Positions 7,061 to 16,734 of a stretch of 17,801 nucleotides of DNA are shown one piece after another. The notes beneath the pieces are model-generated. The model was not told the DNA's origin. It did no database searches and saw only the letters and a program-made list of their open reading frames with translations. Made by a program: the position numbers and the translations under genes. How positions within the stretch are numbered: the first letter of the stretch is position 1; every line of letters begins with the position of its first letter. Source of the DNA: Mucidula mucida. Lineage: Eukaryota > Basidiomycota > Agaricomycetes > Agaricales > Physalacriaceae. Where the stretch lies: NCBI GenBank assembly GCA_015501055.1, contig JADNYV010000696.1, forward strand, positions 1 to 17,801. Reading direction: 5' to 3'.

Positions 7061-10000
7061 ATGAGTGTTCCACCCGAGTCTGGTGGATATTATGGCTACA
7101 AGTTGCCTTCAAACAACGTCGAACCGACATTGGAAGTGACTGGGACCCAGCGAAGATGCACAGTCAAAGGATGCCAACGACCAATCGAGTTGGAGTCGCC
7201 CAACAAGATGTGCGAGTCGTGTCGCGGGAAGCACAGAATCTACGCGTCGACAAAACGCGCGCGCAGGAAGCTCGAAAAGGCGGCAGTTAGTGGGCAGACA
7301 GTAGTCCCCGTCGAGCAGATACCTGGTTCAGCCGCTTGGATGCCGCGTCCAGAGGACCAAGAACCAGAGGTGACTATCTTGTTTGCTATGTCGCTCACCC
7401 ACTCACAGTGTGGTGTAGCACGGTCTATCGGATGGCCCAGCATCGTCGTATCCGCCAGCGTTCCATCTCGAGCCTGCGCCGCCTCCTGAACCAGAACCGC
7501 AACACCAGAATTGGGCTAGCACCATCGATCCCCGTCTCTTCCGAAGTAATCCATCGACTAGTAGCGAGCTAGCTGGCGCATTGACTCTGCCCCCAACGAT
7601 CTCTAGACCAACAGAAGTGTCCCCAGTCCGAGACTCTCCTCCGCCCGCCAAAAAACCACGAATTGAAAAGGAAAAGTCGTTGTCGCCAATTCCTGCAGAT
7701 GGCTCACCCAGTCTTCCTCCTCGTTTTTGCTCAGTCAAGGGCTGTCGAACGGTCATCGATGGTTCATACCCGTACAAAATGTGTGAGCCTTGTCGCGATC
7801 GTTATCGCAACTATGGCATCACTAAACGCCGCAAGTGGAAGGCAGAACGCGTCGCTTTCGAACAGGAGCTTGATAATCTGAGAGATGTAGAGGACGAACG
7901 TCGTCGTGGTCTCGGCCTTACTCCTCTCAGCGACTCGCCTGATGAGCTCTTCGATTGGGAACAGTCTATCGTGGATGAGAAGATTTCCATGCCTGAGAAC
8001 ATCGAGGCCCTTGTCTCTGCCTACTCCTCCCTTTCTCCACAGACGCTGCTCACTGCAATGCCCGACCAGTCCCTTGCTCTCAGTACGGCTTCCATACAAT
8101 CACTAGGCCAAACCTCCTCAGACAAACCCGTTCCCAATCTCCCACCTCACATGTGCACTGTCTCCCACTGTCACAAGATCCTTCCTGGAAGTTATCTCTT
8201 CAAACGATGCGAGCAGCATCGACTGCAGAATCGCCACCACAGTCAACTGAAGCGCGTTCGTGAGAAAGAAGTCAAGTCGGTAGGGCCCCCAGAAGGTTCC
8301 GTCGGGGAAACCTTCGAAATTGGTAGGGACAGCCAGTCCCTTCAGGAGGATGCAGACGCTGATGATGACGATGTTGACGAGCAAGTGCCTCCACCGAAGC
8401 GCAGGAAAAAGGAAAAAGGCCCTTTGCCTGATTCAAATTCACCAGAACCTACGATAGATTACGAGGCTGAATATGTCCGAGAGAAGGAAAGAGCCGAGGT
8501 CAGTCTATCTAACAACTTGAAATGTAATAAACTTATGTTCTGCAGAAGCGACATCGAACTTGGAGTTGTACTGCTCCGAACTGTCATAATCTTATACCTC
8601 CTGGAACTCGCTGGCGCATGTGCGATCCTTGTCGCATTAATCGCAAGGCAGTGCAGGCCCAGCGACGTGCTGATGTTGAGAAGGAGCTAAGGGAAGCAGA
8701 AAAGGCATGGTTGCGCTCGAGGAAGGAGGAAGACGCGTCAAATGACGCTTCAACGTCTACTTCAGCCCCACCTGCAGCATCAGAAGAACAAATTACCATT
8801 GGCGATGTGGTCGTTGCTGATTTGGGCGATGAACCGATTGCGTTTGATGTTAATCCTCAGACTCTGCATGATCAGATAGAGGAGACCGCGACGGTATCGC
8901 TAACCCACACGTCCCCAATATCGCCAGTGACGGAAGGTCAAGCTACTGTTGATGTTCTTCCTTTGAATACCAAGGCCGAACCGGTTCCTCCTCAAGCATC
9001 GTCCCAAAGTCCCAAAACTGCTGAGCGCAAACCGGTTACGGTATGTCTCGACTGTTTTATATTATTTTACTTGCTAATCGTCTCCCAGCAAAACGAATAC
9101 CCGAATGCTTCAACCTCGTTCACGCAAACGGTTATCCCGTCAGCAACGATCGTCCCGTCGGCCCCCAGCACGTCTACAGTACAGCAAGCGACCTTCTCGG
9201 TATCAACTCCGCCTGAGCCGGCCAAGAAGAGGAAGCGTCGTTCGACAAAGAAAGTCGAAATCGACAAAGCGCCGGTAACGAATAATGCTTTGGCTACCGG
9301 CTCAAGGTCAACTCCCGTGCCATCGACTAGTGCACCGCCTGGTCCACCTGCAGTACCGTATCCCCCGGGATATTCTTATGCTCCTGGACATGTACCATAT
9401 CATAGTTATTATATGCCCCCCTATAGTGTGCCTCCCTATGGGGCTCCTCCCCCGCCTCCTGCACAACCGCAGGCTGGTTCAAGCACTGGGAATACTAATG
9501 CAGACCCCCGTGCGGCACCGCATCACCCCCAAGCACCGATGTACTCTCCCTACGCATACCCATACCATTACCCAGCGCAACAGATTTACGGTGGACCTCC
9601 ATATTACTCGCCTTATTATCCGTATGCTGGGCGATATCCGTACCCCATTCCACCTCCTGCACCAGTGCCAATGCCGAAGACTGCTCAGAGGAAAAGTAGA
9701 AGGAAGACAGATGCTCCACCGTCTTCGACACCTACCCCAGTGCCAGATACCCGCTCACCTCCGACTCAAGATAAGCCTGCGCAGATTTCGACGTCTACAA
9801 CAGAACCTGCAAAGCCTGAAACCCCGACGTCTTCAGCGCCTTCCGAACCTGCTTCAAAGTCGCCCGTGCCTGCTCCATCGACTAGTCCTGCATTCGAGGT
9901 TCAGACCCAGCCCTCGCCGCCAAGTACATCGTTGCCCTCAGCCACAGTGCCAACGTCAACAGCCTTCACCCCTTCCGCGGACCGTGATATTTTCCGACCG

Positions 10001-10690
10001 TCGTCGTATTCCTCCTTGATTCCCATAACGCCAAAGCCAGCAGGCACGCCTCAATATCTGGCCGACACCGTAGCTGCAATCAGTAAGAACATGTCCTTCA
10101 ATTACTATAAACCTGATGTCAGTGCCTCTCTTGTATCCACCATTCTTGGCTGATTGTGTGTGTAGGAAAAGCGACCGCGACGACGGCGAGGCGAGAACCC
10201 GACTGGGGAACTCGAGCAAGTGAATTATATGGGCGTTGGACCAGTGGAGTCGTCGCAGTCGCAGTTCAGTGTCAAGTTGACGCCAGAGCCTGTCATTTCT
10301 CAGTCTACGTCGACGTCCATCGTTGCTCCACCTTCAATATCGGTGTCTTCAAGTCAGGCGGAGTCGCAGCAGAGTGCTACCGATGAGACGCCACGACCTG
10401 CTGCCGAGCAAAGTGATTATCCACCTCTGCAGGCGCAACCTGTAAGTTTTTCACCAATTCACCTATGAAAAGAAATAAATATTCTTTTCAAGCGTCCGTG
10501 CGGCAACAAGGCGTGTCGTCGCGTGATTCCCGTTGAGGTTTTGGGCAATATATGTGAAAAGTGTCGCTTGCGTATGAAGAAACACCAAGCGAACGCGAAG
10601 CAGCGGTTTAAGCTGGAGCCGAAGAAGGCTATTTTGCCGCGGTCGGGGAGCAGAAAAAGTAGTGTTGGTGTTGAAACTTCGCAATTATGA
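7061..10690 (+). CDS. Nuclear-type protein with five C-X4-C-X12-C-X2-[C/H] elements (1128 aa)
   Basis: Exons are 7061-7369, 7419-8498, 8546-9040, 9089-10117, 10166-10441 and 10493-10690; all five introns are 47-51 nt and phase 0, and the total is 1129 codons including TGA. Five short elements share exactly the same spacing: C33/C38/C51/C54, C207/C212/C225/C228, C349/C354/C367/H370, C471/C476/C489/C492 and C1066/C1071/C1084/C1087. Most begin like CTVKGC, contain a KMC(E/D)xCR-like second half, and run into a Lys/Arg-rich, probably helical segment. Four ligands per unit suggest a small zinc-binding fold with a basic arm, which would suit nucleic-acid binding (inference). Candidate nuclear signals include PAKKPRIEK, PPKRRKKEK, PAKKRKRRSTKK and KRPRRRRG. 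The linkers are rich in Pro, Ser and Thr, and residues about 714-820 are Tyr/Pro-rich and likely disordered. I do not recognise the family and assign no function. Confidence 0.85.
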
Positions 10691-10776
10691 GTTCCTTTTT
10701 ACTACACGTTTTATAACAATTCAATTTCTTATAGTAGCTGTAGTTTTATTTGTGCTTCTGGTCATCTAGATACTTT

Positions 10777-10782
10777 AATAAA
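10777..10782 (+). terminator. Candidate poly(A) signal AATAAA
   Basis: AATAAA occurs 87 nt after the stop codon of the five-finger gene in an AT-rich stretch, a plausible position for its 3'-end processing signal. Confidence 0.5.
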
Positions 10783-10832
10783 GCATAATCATCGTCAAAA
10801 TCATGCAATGCGCGAGCTCTCTTGATCATTCA

Positions 10833-11007
10833 TCAGTAAGTAGAACGCTGCGAAGATTTTGCTAGCATACTCTCACTCAGATTGATGTTTCTCCGATCCC
10901 AATCCCCAAGTTCCGGAGAAGGTATTCCATATGCAGCCTGTCAATAACCGTTCATAGAGGACTATATCTTGCCACCACATTGCAAATACTCTCGCAACGA
11001 AATTCAT
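10833..11007 (-). CDS. Possible 40-residue two-exon mini-gene
   Basis: Exon 10990-11007 (ATG plus five codons) joined to exon 10833-10937 gives a 40-residue frame ending in TGA. The intervening 52 nt start GTATTT and end TTGACAG, the size and form of the other introns in this window. The peptide starts MNFVARAAYGIP and ends KSSQRSTY; it has no helix long enough for a membrane and I do not recognise it. It sits between two convergent genes, so it may be only a chance frame in, or an alternative 3' exon of, the Skt5-like transcript. The only support is a good intron and normal-looking composition. Confidence 0.25.
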
Positions 11008-11058
11008 TAAAGCAAGGACTAGATGAGCAGTACGATAGATGTAGGGTTCGACAAATCA

Positions 11059-12973
11059 TTACATTACCACACAATCCGACTTGTCCTCCGGCACAGTCAT
11101 AGTCGTGCTCCCAATCCCCATCTCTGCAAACGTCTGCGGCCCCGAGCTCTTTCGTGGCGGCTCATAGCGTTCACTGGCGCCCGAAGCCGAGCTATCACCC
11201 GTATTGTTCCTCTCCGAGGCTCGTCGCCCCGGCGGACGCGGGGACGGCGATCGTGCTGGGGCTTCACTGGCGCTGTTAAACCCAGGATCCACGAGCGAGT
11301 ATCGTTTCCGGCCTGGCATCTGCGGGGCGGCCAATAAAGTCGGGGATGTAGGCGGAGGAGACGGCGTCTTGGGCGGCGTCATTGGGTAAACACCCTCGAT
11401 GATAGTTTCCTTGCGAATGTTCTCGAGGACCCTTCTCGATGGTCGACGCGTTGTAGTCGGATACGTGTTCCCTCTAGCGTCGCTGACCATTTTGGCGGTG
11501 GTCCGCTTTCTGACTAGCTTCTCCCCCGTTAGCGTCTCGTGCTCCGATCTCGTCAATACAGAAGGTGTCGGGAGGTTCAAGGCCTGCAATCGACCTTTAG
11601 CTTCCTCACTTCCATGAGTCGCAGCCTGAGGGTATTTTAAGTATTCTAATATAGAAAAGTGGACAAGAATAAGCCTGACCTTGTTGTACCATGATATGGC
11701 TTTCTCCAGATCCTTCTTCCCCGCAACTCCGACCTCACAATAATAGCCCATAGCAAACTCTGCGCTAACGAGACCTTTATCTGCAGCCTTCTCAGCAAAC
11801 ACCCACGCGAGCCCCTCATCCTTGTCAAAAGCACCCTCGGCACCGCACAAAAACCACTTGCTCAACGCCATCTCCGCCTCCATCGTCCCGGATTGTATAT
11901 ACCACTCCACACTCATCATGGGATCATAGGGCCACGGATACTGCGCAAACTCGTACGCAAAGCCGAGTTTGTATTGGGCAGGTGGGTAATGGAAGAAGGC
12001 TGCGCGTTCCAGATGGACCTTGGCTTCGTCATGTGGAGAAGTACTCGGAGGGAGGATGACATTAAAGGACGAGGCAGGAATTTCAGCAAGACCGGATTCG
12101 CCAAGGAGTAGGAGTGCATAAGTGTATGCTGGCTGCGGGGTATAGAGAGTCGCGTTAGTGGCCGCCCTGGCTAATAGAGCGAGACCACTGGGTATATTTT
12201 GAGGAAGATCTAGTTGGCCTAATAAATGAGCCACTCCCATTCGCTACAGATATTCCATCAGTACACGTTTCTGAGTTAGAACGAGAGAAACGAACGTAAA
12301 GACAATCAGTCACGCCGAAGGCAACCCCCCGTCCAAAGCAATCTCGGGCATGCCCCAAATCTCCAAACGTCTCGTACTCGCGCCCGAGATTGAACCAGGC
12401 CTGGTGAAACCCAGCCTTGGCGCTCGCTTCAAAGTCCCTGAAGGCCTGCTGTCGGTTGTGCTGCACGATGCGCGGCACGGCACCCGATGCTGCGATGGTT
12501 GCGCGGAGGTATTGCGCCTCGGGGCAGGTCGCGGCTAATCCATCAAACATCGAGGCGGCCGTTTGCACCAAGGCCATCAGAGACGCGTCGGTGAGTTTGG
12601 CGGCACCAGCATCGGGATCCAGGCTGCTATGCCGACCGAGTAGATACACGACGTCGCGACACCACGCGATCTTGTTTTCGGGCTCGACGTCGGGCTGATC
12701 TATGGCCGAATAGGACAGTTCGAGAGCGGAGACGGTCGGGATCTCGGCGACGGCTTTGGTGCTGGAAGGACTGGAGGGTGAACGCAGTGGAGAAGCGGGT
12801 CGACTGCTTCCACCTGGTTGCAGTATGGACGGTATGGGGATCTCGAGAGATAGGGTTGGTACAGACGTCGGAGTGGCTGGCGGGGATGCAGTAACGCCTC
12901 CTGTAAAGTACTCTGCATCGTCTCGGGGAGAGACTGGAGGGTCTGAGGGTGGAGGAGTTGGGGGAGGAGACAT
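11059..12973 (-). CDS. SKT5: Skt5/Chs4-like chitin synthase activator with Sel1 repeats and CaaX end (602 aa)
   Basis: Exons on the minus strand are 12973-12296, 12243-11680 and 11625-11059. The introns are 52 nt (GTTCGT...CTGTAG, with a CTAAC branch site) and 54 nt (in frame). The N-terminal ~100 residues are Pro/Ser-rich. Residues about 120-430 form tandem Sel1-type helical repeats, for example AQYKLGFAYEFA and AEFAMGYYCEVG. The C-terminal third is Pro/Ser/Arg-rich. The protein ends CVVM, a CaaX prenylation signal; yeast Chs4/Skt5 is also prenylated and recruits and activates chitin synthase III (Chs3) at the plasma membrane. I therefore infer the same role in cell-wall chitin synthesis. 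I chose the ATG at 12973, as the reading frame extends upstream without another ATG up to 12988. It converges on the five-finger gene. Paralogues with Sel1 repeats exist in fungi, so orthology is likely rather than proven. Confidence 0.88.
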
Positions 12974-13360
12974 TAGTGGGCCTGGCAACTATGTGGGTCC
13001 TTTTATAGTGCCGCAGTCATCGTCATTCGAAATCGGAGCAAGTAGACGAAGGCTTGCTTCCCAGTGGAGCGGGGATCATATTATGCCTTGATCAGCCACG
13101 AGTATGCGGCAAATAATTCCACAACGTGTTCTCTGACAGCAGTGGCGCTCATCAGTGGAGCACCACTTTAGGACCTACATGTCCATATTCTATAGCACAA
13201 TTCAGCACAGAACGACATTGCAAGTAACAACCAGTTTTTCTACCGCTTCTCTTTACAGCACCGGCCGTACTTTTAGTACAGGGCACGGCGTCTGTTCCAT
13301 CTCACGTTCGACACGTTTCGATCTTGTTTTGCCTCCGTTTGTTCGTTGCCATTCGATATT
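12974..13360. promoter_or_regulatory. Upstream region of the Skt5-like gene
   Basis: This region lies upstream of the minus-strand Skt5-like gene and also of a doubtful plus-strand mini-ORF. It holds CT-rich runs (for example near 13232-13258) and a TATTCTATAG string (about 13187-13196). I see no RNA gene, repeat or convincing domain-coding frame. Confidence 0.35.
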
Positions 13361-13576
13361 ATGAAAGATGACTATTCCTGTGCTAGAGAGAACGTTCCAG
13401 GGTTTCAATGTTATGGTACTGAATCAAGATGTGACAACCGTGACGATCAATGCTTAAGGGTTAGCCAAGAAGGCGGTCATTGCCAAAACAGTGCTCCTAA
13501 AGCTGCAAGGGCCGAGCTTCTCTACTGGACAATAATTATCGCTTCATTGTTGTACACATTCATCAGCACGTCGTAA
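13361..13576 (+). CDS. Possible 71-residue Cys-rich tail-anchored mini-protein
   Basis: An ATG with an A at -3 opens 71 codons ending TAA. The N-terminal half has five cysteines spaced C-X9-C-X6-C-X6-C-X9-C, a mirror-symmetric pattern. The C-terminus has one hydrophobic stretch (about residues 54-68, WTIIIASLLYTFIST) that could anchor it in a membrane. There is no signal peptide. I recognise no family. It lies alone in a gap between two minus-strand genes, and a frame of this length could arise by chance, so this is a tentative call. Confidence 0.3.
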   Translation: MKDDYSCARENVPGFQCYGTESRCDNRDDQCLRVSQEGGHCQNSAPKAARAELLYWTIIIASLLYTFISTS

Positions 13577-13624
13577 GATTCATAGCCAGCAGCTCGTTCC
13601 CAGCCTTTATGTAGTAATAATCAC

Positions 13625-15098
13625 CTAAGTAAAAAGCATGTCAGCCACGATACGCGCATCTTCGGTTGACGCACCGTAAACAAGACCGGTCAGGTAGTTA
13701 TTCTGAGGCCAGTTGGCCGTCGCATTGGACAACAGACTCTGCCAAGACGGCGCCCACGCAAGATCGGTGATAGAGTCCAAGATCTGTCATACGCCGACAA
13801 TCAAAAGACTAACTCTCGTAAAGAAACACGTACACCCAAAGCCGCATTTCTCCACTTGGTGGCTAGGGACCCGTCCGTTTCCAACTGGGCCAACAGCAAA
13901 AGACCGTTCGAGACAATACCTGCAGCAGACGAATCCGCTGGTCGTGGATTGGGAATGTTGGGTGCGTCGAAATCCCTGCCATCACGTTTGAGAGAAGCAT
14001 TGCAGAAATGGAAAAGCATCTACCAAGGTACAACGCCGTCCGCTGGGAGATGATCAATAAACCATGTTGCAAGGCGGCGTGAGGTGCTGAGGTAGTTGGT
14101 GTCACCGGTAAGGCGATACACTGACAACATGCAACATCAGATCAAGGTCGACATGATAGCATGATATTGCATACTGTTAGCAAAACCGTAAACACCCCAG
14201 CTTTGTCCGCGACTCCAGGTACTGTTCTTCCTCGTTAGAATGTCGGCGACAATCGAGATCATCGACTGACCTGTTGTCGGCGTATCCCTGGTTGGTTATT
14301 TTGCTGATGACACCGCCAGTCGTTCCGTTGTAGATGAGAACATGCCACGTCGATCCTGCGTCGCAAGCTGCAGTCATTTTTCTCGCGCTAATGCCAGATA
14401 CACGTACCATCGGCTCGAATATGATTATTCATTGTCGTATCTGCGTGCTTTCTGGCAATTTGGCGCAAGGTATCATTGCCAGTGAGACTGGCAGAGACAT
14501 ATAAGACCTCGAGATTCATCATATTGTCAATGATAACCGTGAATCGGTTAGGATCACTAGAGTCCCAGCTGCGCGTACATCCTACAACTGGGTTGTACCG
14601 ATTTGCGAGATACGTCGCGAAAGAGTTGATAGCCGCGATAGCCGTCTCATTGGAGGAGTTTCTAGTTCAAAAGTTTAGCAACAGGTAAACTCAAGAATGT
14701 ATTGCTTACAAGGCCAATTCATCGACGAAAGGAAAACTCAAGAAGCCAACATCGTGTCCGACACTATTGGACTTTCCGAGGGGAATGAGCGCAGTGCTCC
14801 AGGCTTGCCCGAGGGTACGCCAATTCGTGTTGCTCGCGTCCTCCGAGGGACACAACGCCTTGCGTTTATTCAACTCGTACATCATGGCCGGAAAGAATCC
14901 CGAAGTCCACGAGTCGGCAGCGGTATTTTGCCATGTACCAGTTCTCGTGGTCTGCTGGGGATACGAGGTCGTGGAATGCGACTGGACGGTAGATAGAGAC
15001 TTTGAGAAGATGAGGGAAGAGTAGAGTTCCCGGGGTGCGGATTGGGATTGTACTACTACGCCAAGAAGAGCGGAGACGAGCAGAGGTAGGAAGAGCAT
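13625..15098 (-). CDS. Secreted GH88-family unsaturated uronyl hydrolase (390 aa, 7 exons)
   Basis: Exons on the minus strand are 15098-14710, 14661-14408, 14355-14271, 14221-14175, 14120-14024, 13975-13834 and 13783-13625. They total 391 codons including TAG, and the six introns are 48-54 nt. Residues 1-20 form a signal peptide with a hydrophobic core. GH88 landmarks follow in order: WTSGFFPA, HDVGF with D116, IIDNMMNLE with D175, WSRGQSWGVYGFANMYRLTG, and ADSSAAGIVSNGLLLLA. D116 and D175 sit where the two catalytic aspartates of bacterial unsaturated glucuronyl hydrolase are (D88 and D149 there, similar spacing). Such enzymes hydrate the unsaturated uronic acid left by polysaccharide lyases and release it from oligosaccharides. 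Several N-glycosylation sequons (NSS, NET, NDT, NGT, NAT) fit secretion. The exact substrate cannot be told from sequence. Confidence 0.9.
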
Positions 15099-15783
15099 GC
15101 TGTTCTTGGGAGAGCCTAAGAAGGAGGCATGCTTTTATGTAGAAGGGATGCTGAGCATGACTTTGGTAATATTGACGGTCCGGGATTGAGAATCTGATTG
15201 AAGGTCGAGGGCGCGTGATGGATGAGCAGCGTGAGTCGGCGCGTGAACCCAAGGTGAGGCCCGTCAGTAAATTGAGTACGTTCTGTAGTACTTTATTAGC
15301 GAAAGAAGATCTATACTTTCGATGCTCTAGAATCCTGAGAATGCGTGACATGATGCAGACTGGAGCCTTTAGTGAGGAAAAAGCTACCGAGGAAGAACCC
15401 GAGCATCCGAGTCTTCCGCGTGAACTTGATTGGACTGGTCTAGATCATCCGAAAGACAGTGCACTAGAGAAACGATTATTATGATTATTTCGAGCAGTGA
15501 TAAATGCTAAGCGCAGTACTTGCCAAACATGGACGGGTATGACGAACGCCGCAGTTTCTTTCTTTCTTAACCGCCATCATGCATATTTCTCAGACAAAAA
15601 GACTCAGAAAGCAACGCCACACATTTTAACGCGGCAGACGGCTATGAGCAGGCGATCTGCGGCCGACGGGGTCGTGGCAATTCGTCAAACAGGGACCTGG
15701 ACACATGGCCAGCCAGCGGTAAATACCGAATAAGAGCTTCCCTTCTCTCTCTTGCTCCCCCTTCACCTTGCACAACGCCCACC
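15099..15783. promoter_or_regulatory. Divergent promoter region between GH88 and Kre9-like genes
   Basis: This 685-bp gap serves two outward-facing genes. For the GH88 gene, the minus strand has a TATA-like ACATAAAAG about 40 bp before the ATG. For the Kre9-like gene, TAAATA lies at about 15721-15726 and a CT-rich tract follows up to the ACC-ATG start. A plus-strand frame (ATG 15218 to TGA about 15482, 88 codons) lies in the middle; it shows no domain or splice context and I do not call it a gene. Confidence 0.5.
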
Positions 15784-16533
15784 ATGCTTGCCCGTCTCGT
15801 GTTTGCCGTCGCCGCCGCTGCCTCCGCCGTCTCCGCATTCGAGATCCTGGCTCCCAACTCGGCCACCTGGTGGGGTCCGTTTACACAGTCTCTGCCGTCT
15901 ACCCCAATTTTTTTCTCATTTCTCATACAGTCGCTGAATCCGAAAATGTCTTTACCTGGACGTGTACCTCTGCGGATGCACCTACTGGTGGATTCACCGT
16001 CCTGTGAGCTTTTCAGTCATCGGTGTATCCGTCCGTGCTAAACATTTGGCTATTAGGATTGGCAACCAGGACACCAGCCAAATGGCGGCTCCCCAGGCCA
16101 TGTACGTCGCTCTGAATGCGTAGTTGAGTAGAGTACTGACAGCATTACAGCGTTGCCATTGGAACGAACGCCGACTGCTCCAAGATTCTCACTCCCCAGC
16201 AGGTTGGCTTCTCCGCCGGAACCGGCTACCTTCTCCTCCTCGCCGACCCCTTTAACAACACTCACGTATGCCTTGTGCTCCCGTGTCTTGTTTTTTCGTA
16301 ACGCTGACTGTTTCAAGGTCTATGCGACATCCGAGCCATTCGAGATCCAGGCCAAGGGTTCCGCATACCCCACCACAACTGCTGCCATCGGTTCCGCCAC
16401 AGGCTCTGATGCCTCTGGCTCAAGCACTGGCAGTGCCGCCGCATCTAGCCAGACCGATAATGGTGCCCTCAAAACATCTGTGGGCCTCGGCTTCGGTGCC
16501 ATTGGCGCTCTTCTTGGGATGATGACTTTTTAA
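15784..16533 (+). CDS. Kre9/Knh1-like Ser/Thr-rich GPI-anchored cell-surface protein (179 aa)
   Basis: Exons are 15784-15874, 15931-16003, 16057-16101, 16151-16265 and 16318-16533, giving 180 codons including TAA; introns are 49-56 nt. Residues 1-18 form a signal peptide (Ala-rich, cut before FEILAP). A compact beta-rich domain follows (about 19-115) of the type found at the N-terminus of Kre9/Knh1 proteins, with typical strings such as WWVAESENVFTWTC and YATSEPFEIQ. A Ser/Thr/Ala/Gly-rich spacer leads to a hydrophobic C-terminus (LGFGAIGALLGMMTF) preceded by small residues, as in GPI-anchor signals. Yeast Kre9 and Knh1 act in beta-1,6-glucan assembly; for the many short basidiomycete relatives the role is only inferred. 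The mature protein should sit at the outer plasma membrane or wall. Confidence 0.88.
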
Positions 16534-16734
16534 TTTTTTTCACGTCGTCTTACGGACCTGGAACACTGACTGATATGTCTGTTTCTGGACTCTCTCTCTC
16601 CAATCCAGTGCCGCTCGTTTAAACACTATCTTTACTCTACACATACTTATATGGATTGGTTCAATAACAACGTGCCTCACACATCGCTTGCGAACTATGC
16701 TTGTAACTCAAAGGCTAATACAGTCTGGGTATGA
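16534..16734. other. Convergent 3' spacer between the Kre9-like and TOA2 genes
   Basis: About 200 bp separate two stop codons facing each other. The strand-wise 3' UTRs must lie here. No canonical AATAAA is seen on the plus strand; TCAATAACAAC (about 16660-16670) is a weak candidate. No gene is visible. Confidence 0.5.

Noticed and set aside
9285..10019. 244-codon plus-strand frame inside exon 4 of the five-finger gene
   Set aside because: It is the shifted frame of a Pro/Tyr-rich coding region, full of His, Arg and Leu; the frame joined by good introns and carrying elements 4 and 5 is the real one.
14866..15351. 161-codon minus-strand frame overlapping the first GH88 exon
   Set aside because: It is out of frame with the signal peptide and GH88 motifs and crosses the GH88 promoter.
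15218..15484. 88-codon plus-strand ORF between the GH88 and Kre9-like genes
   Set aside because: No recognisable domain, signal peptide or splice context; it lies in a divergent promoter region where a frame of this length can arise by chance.
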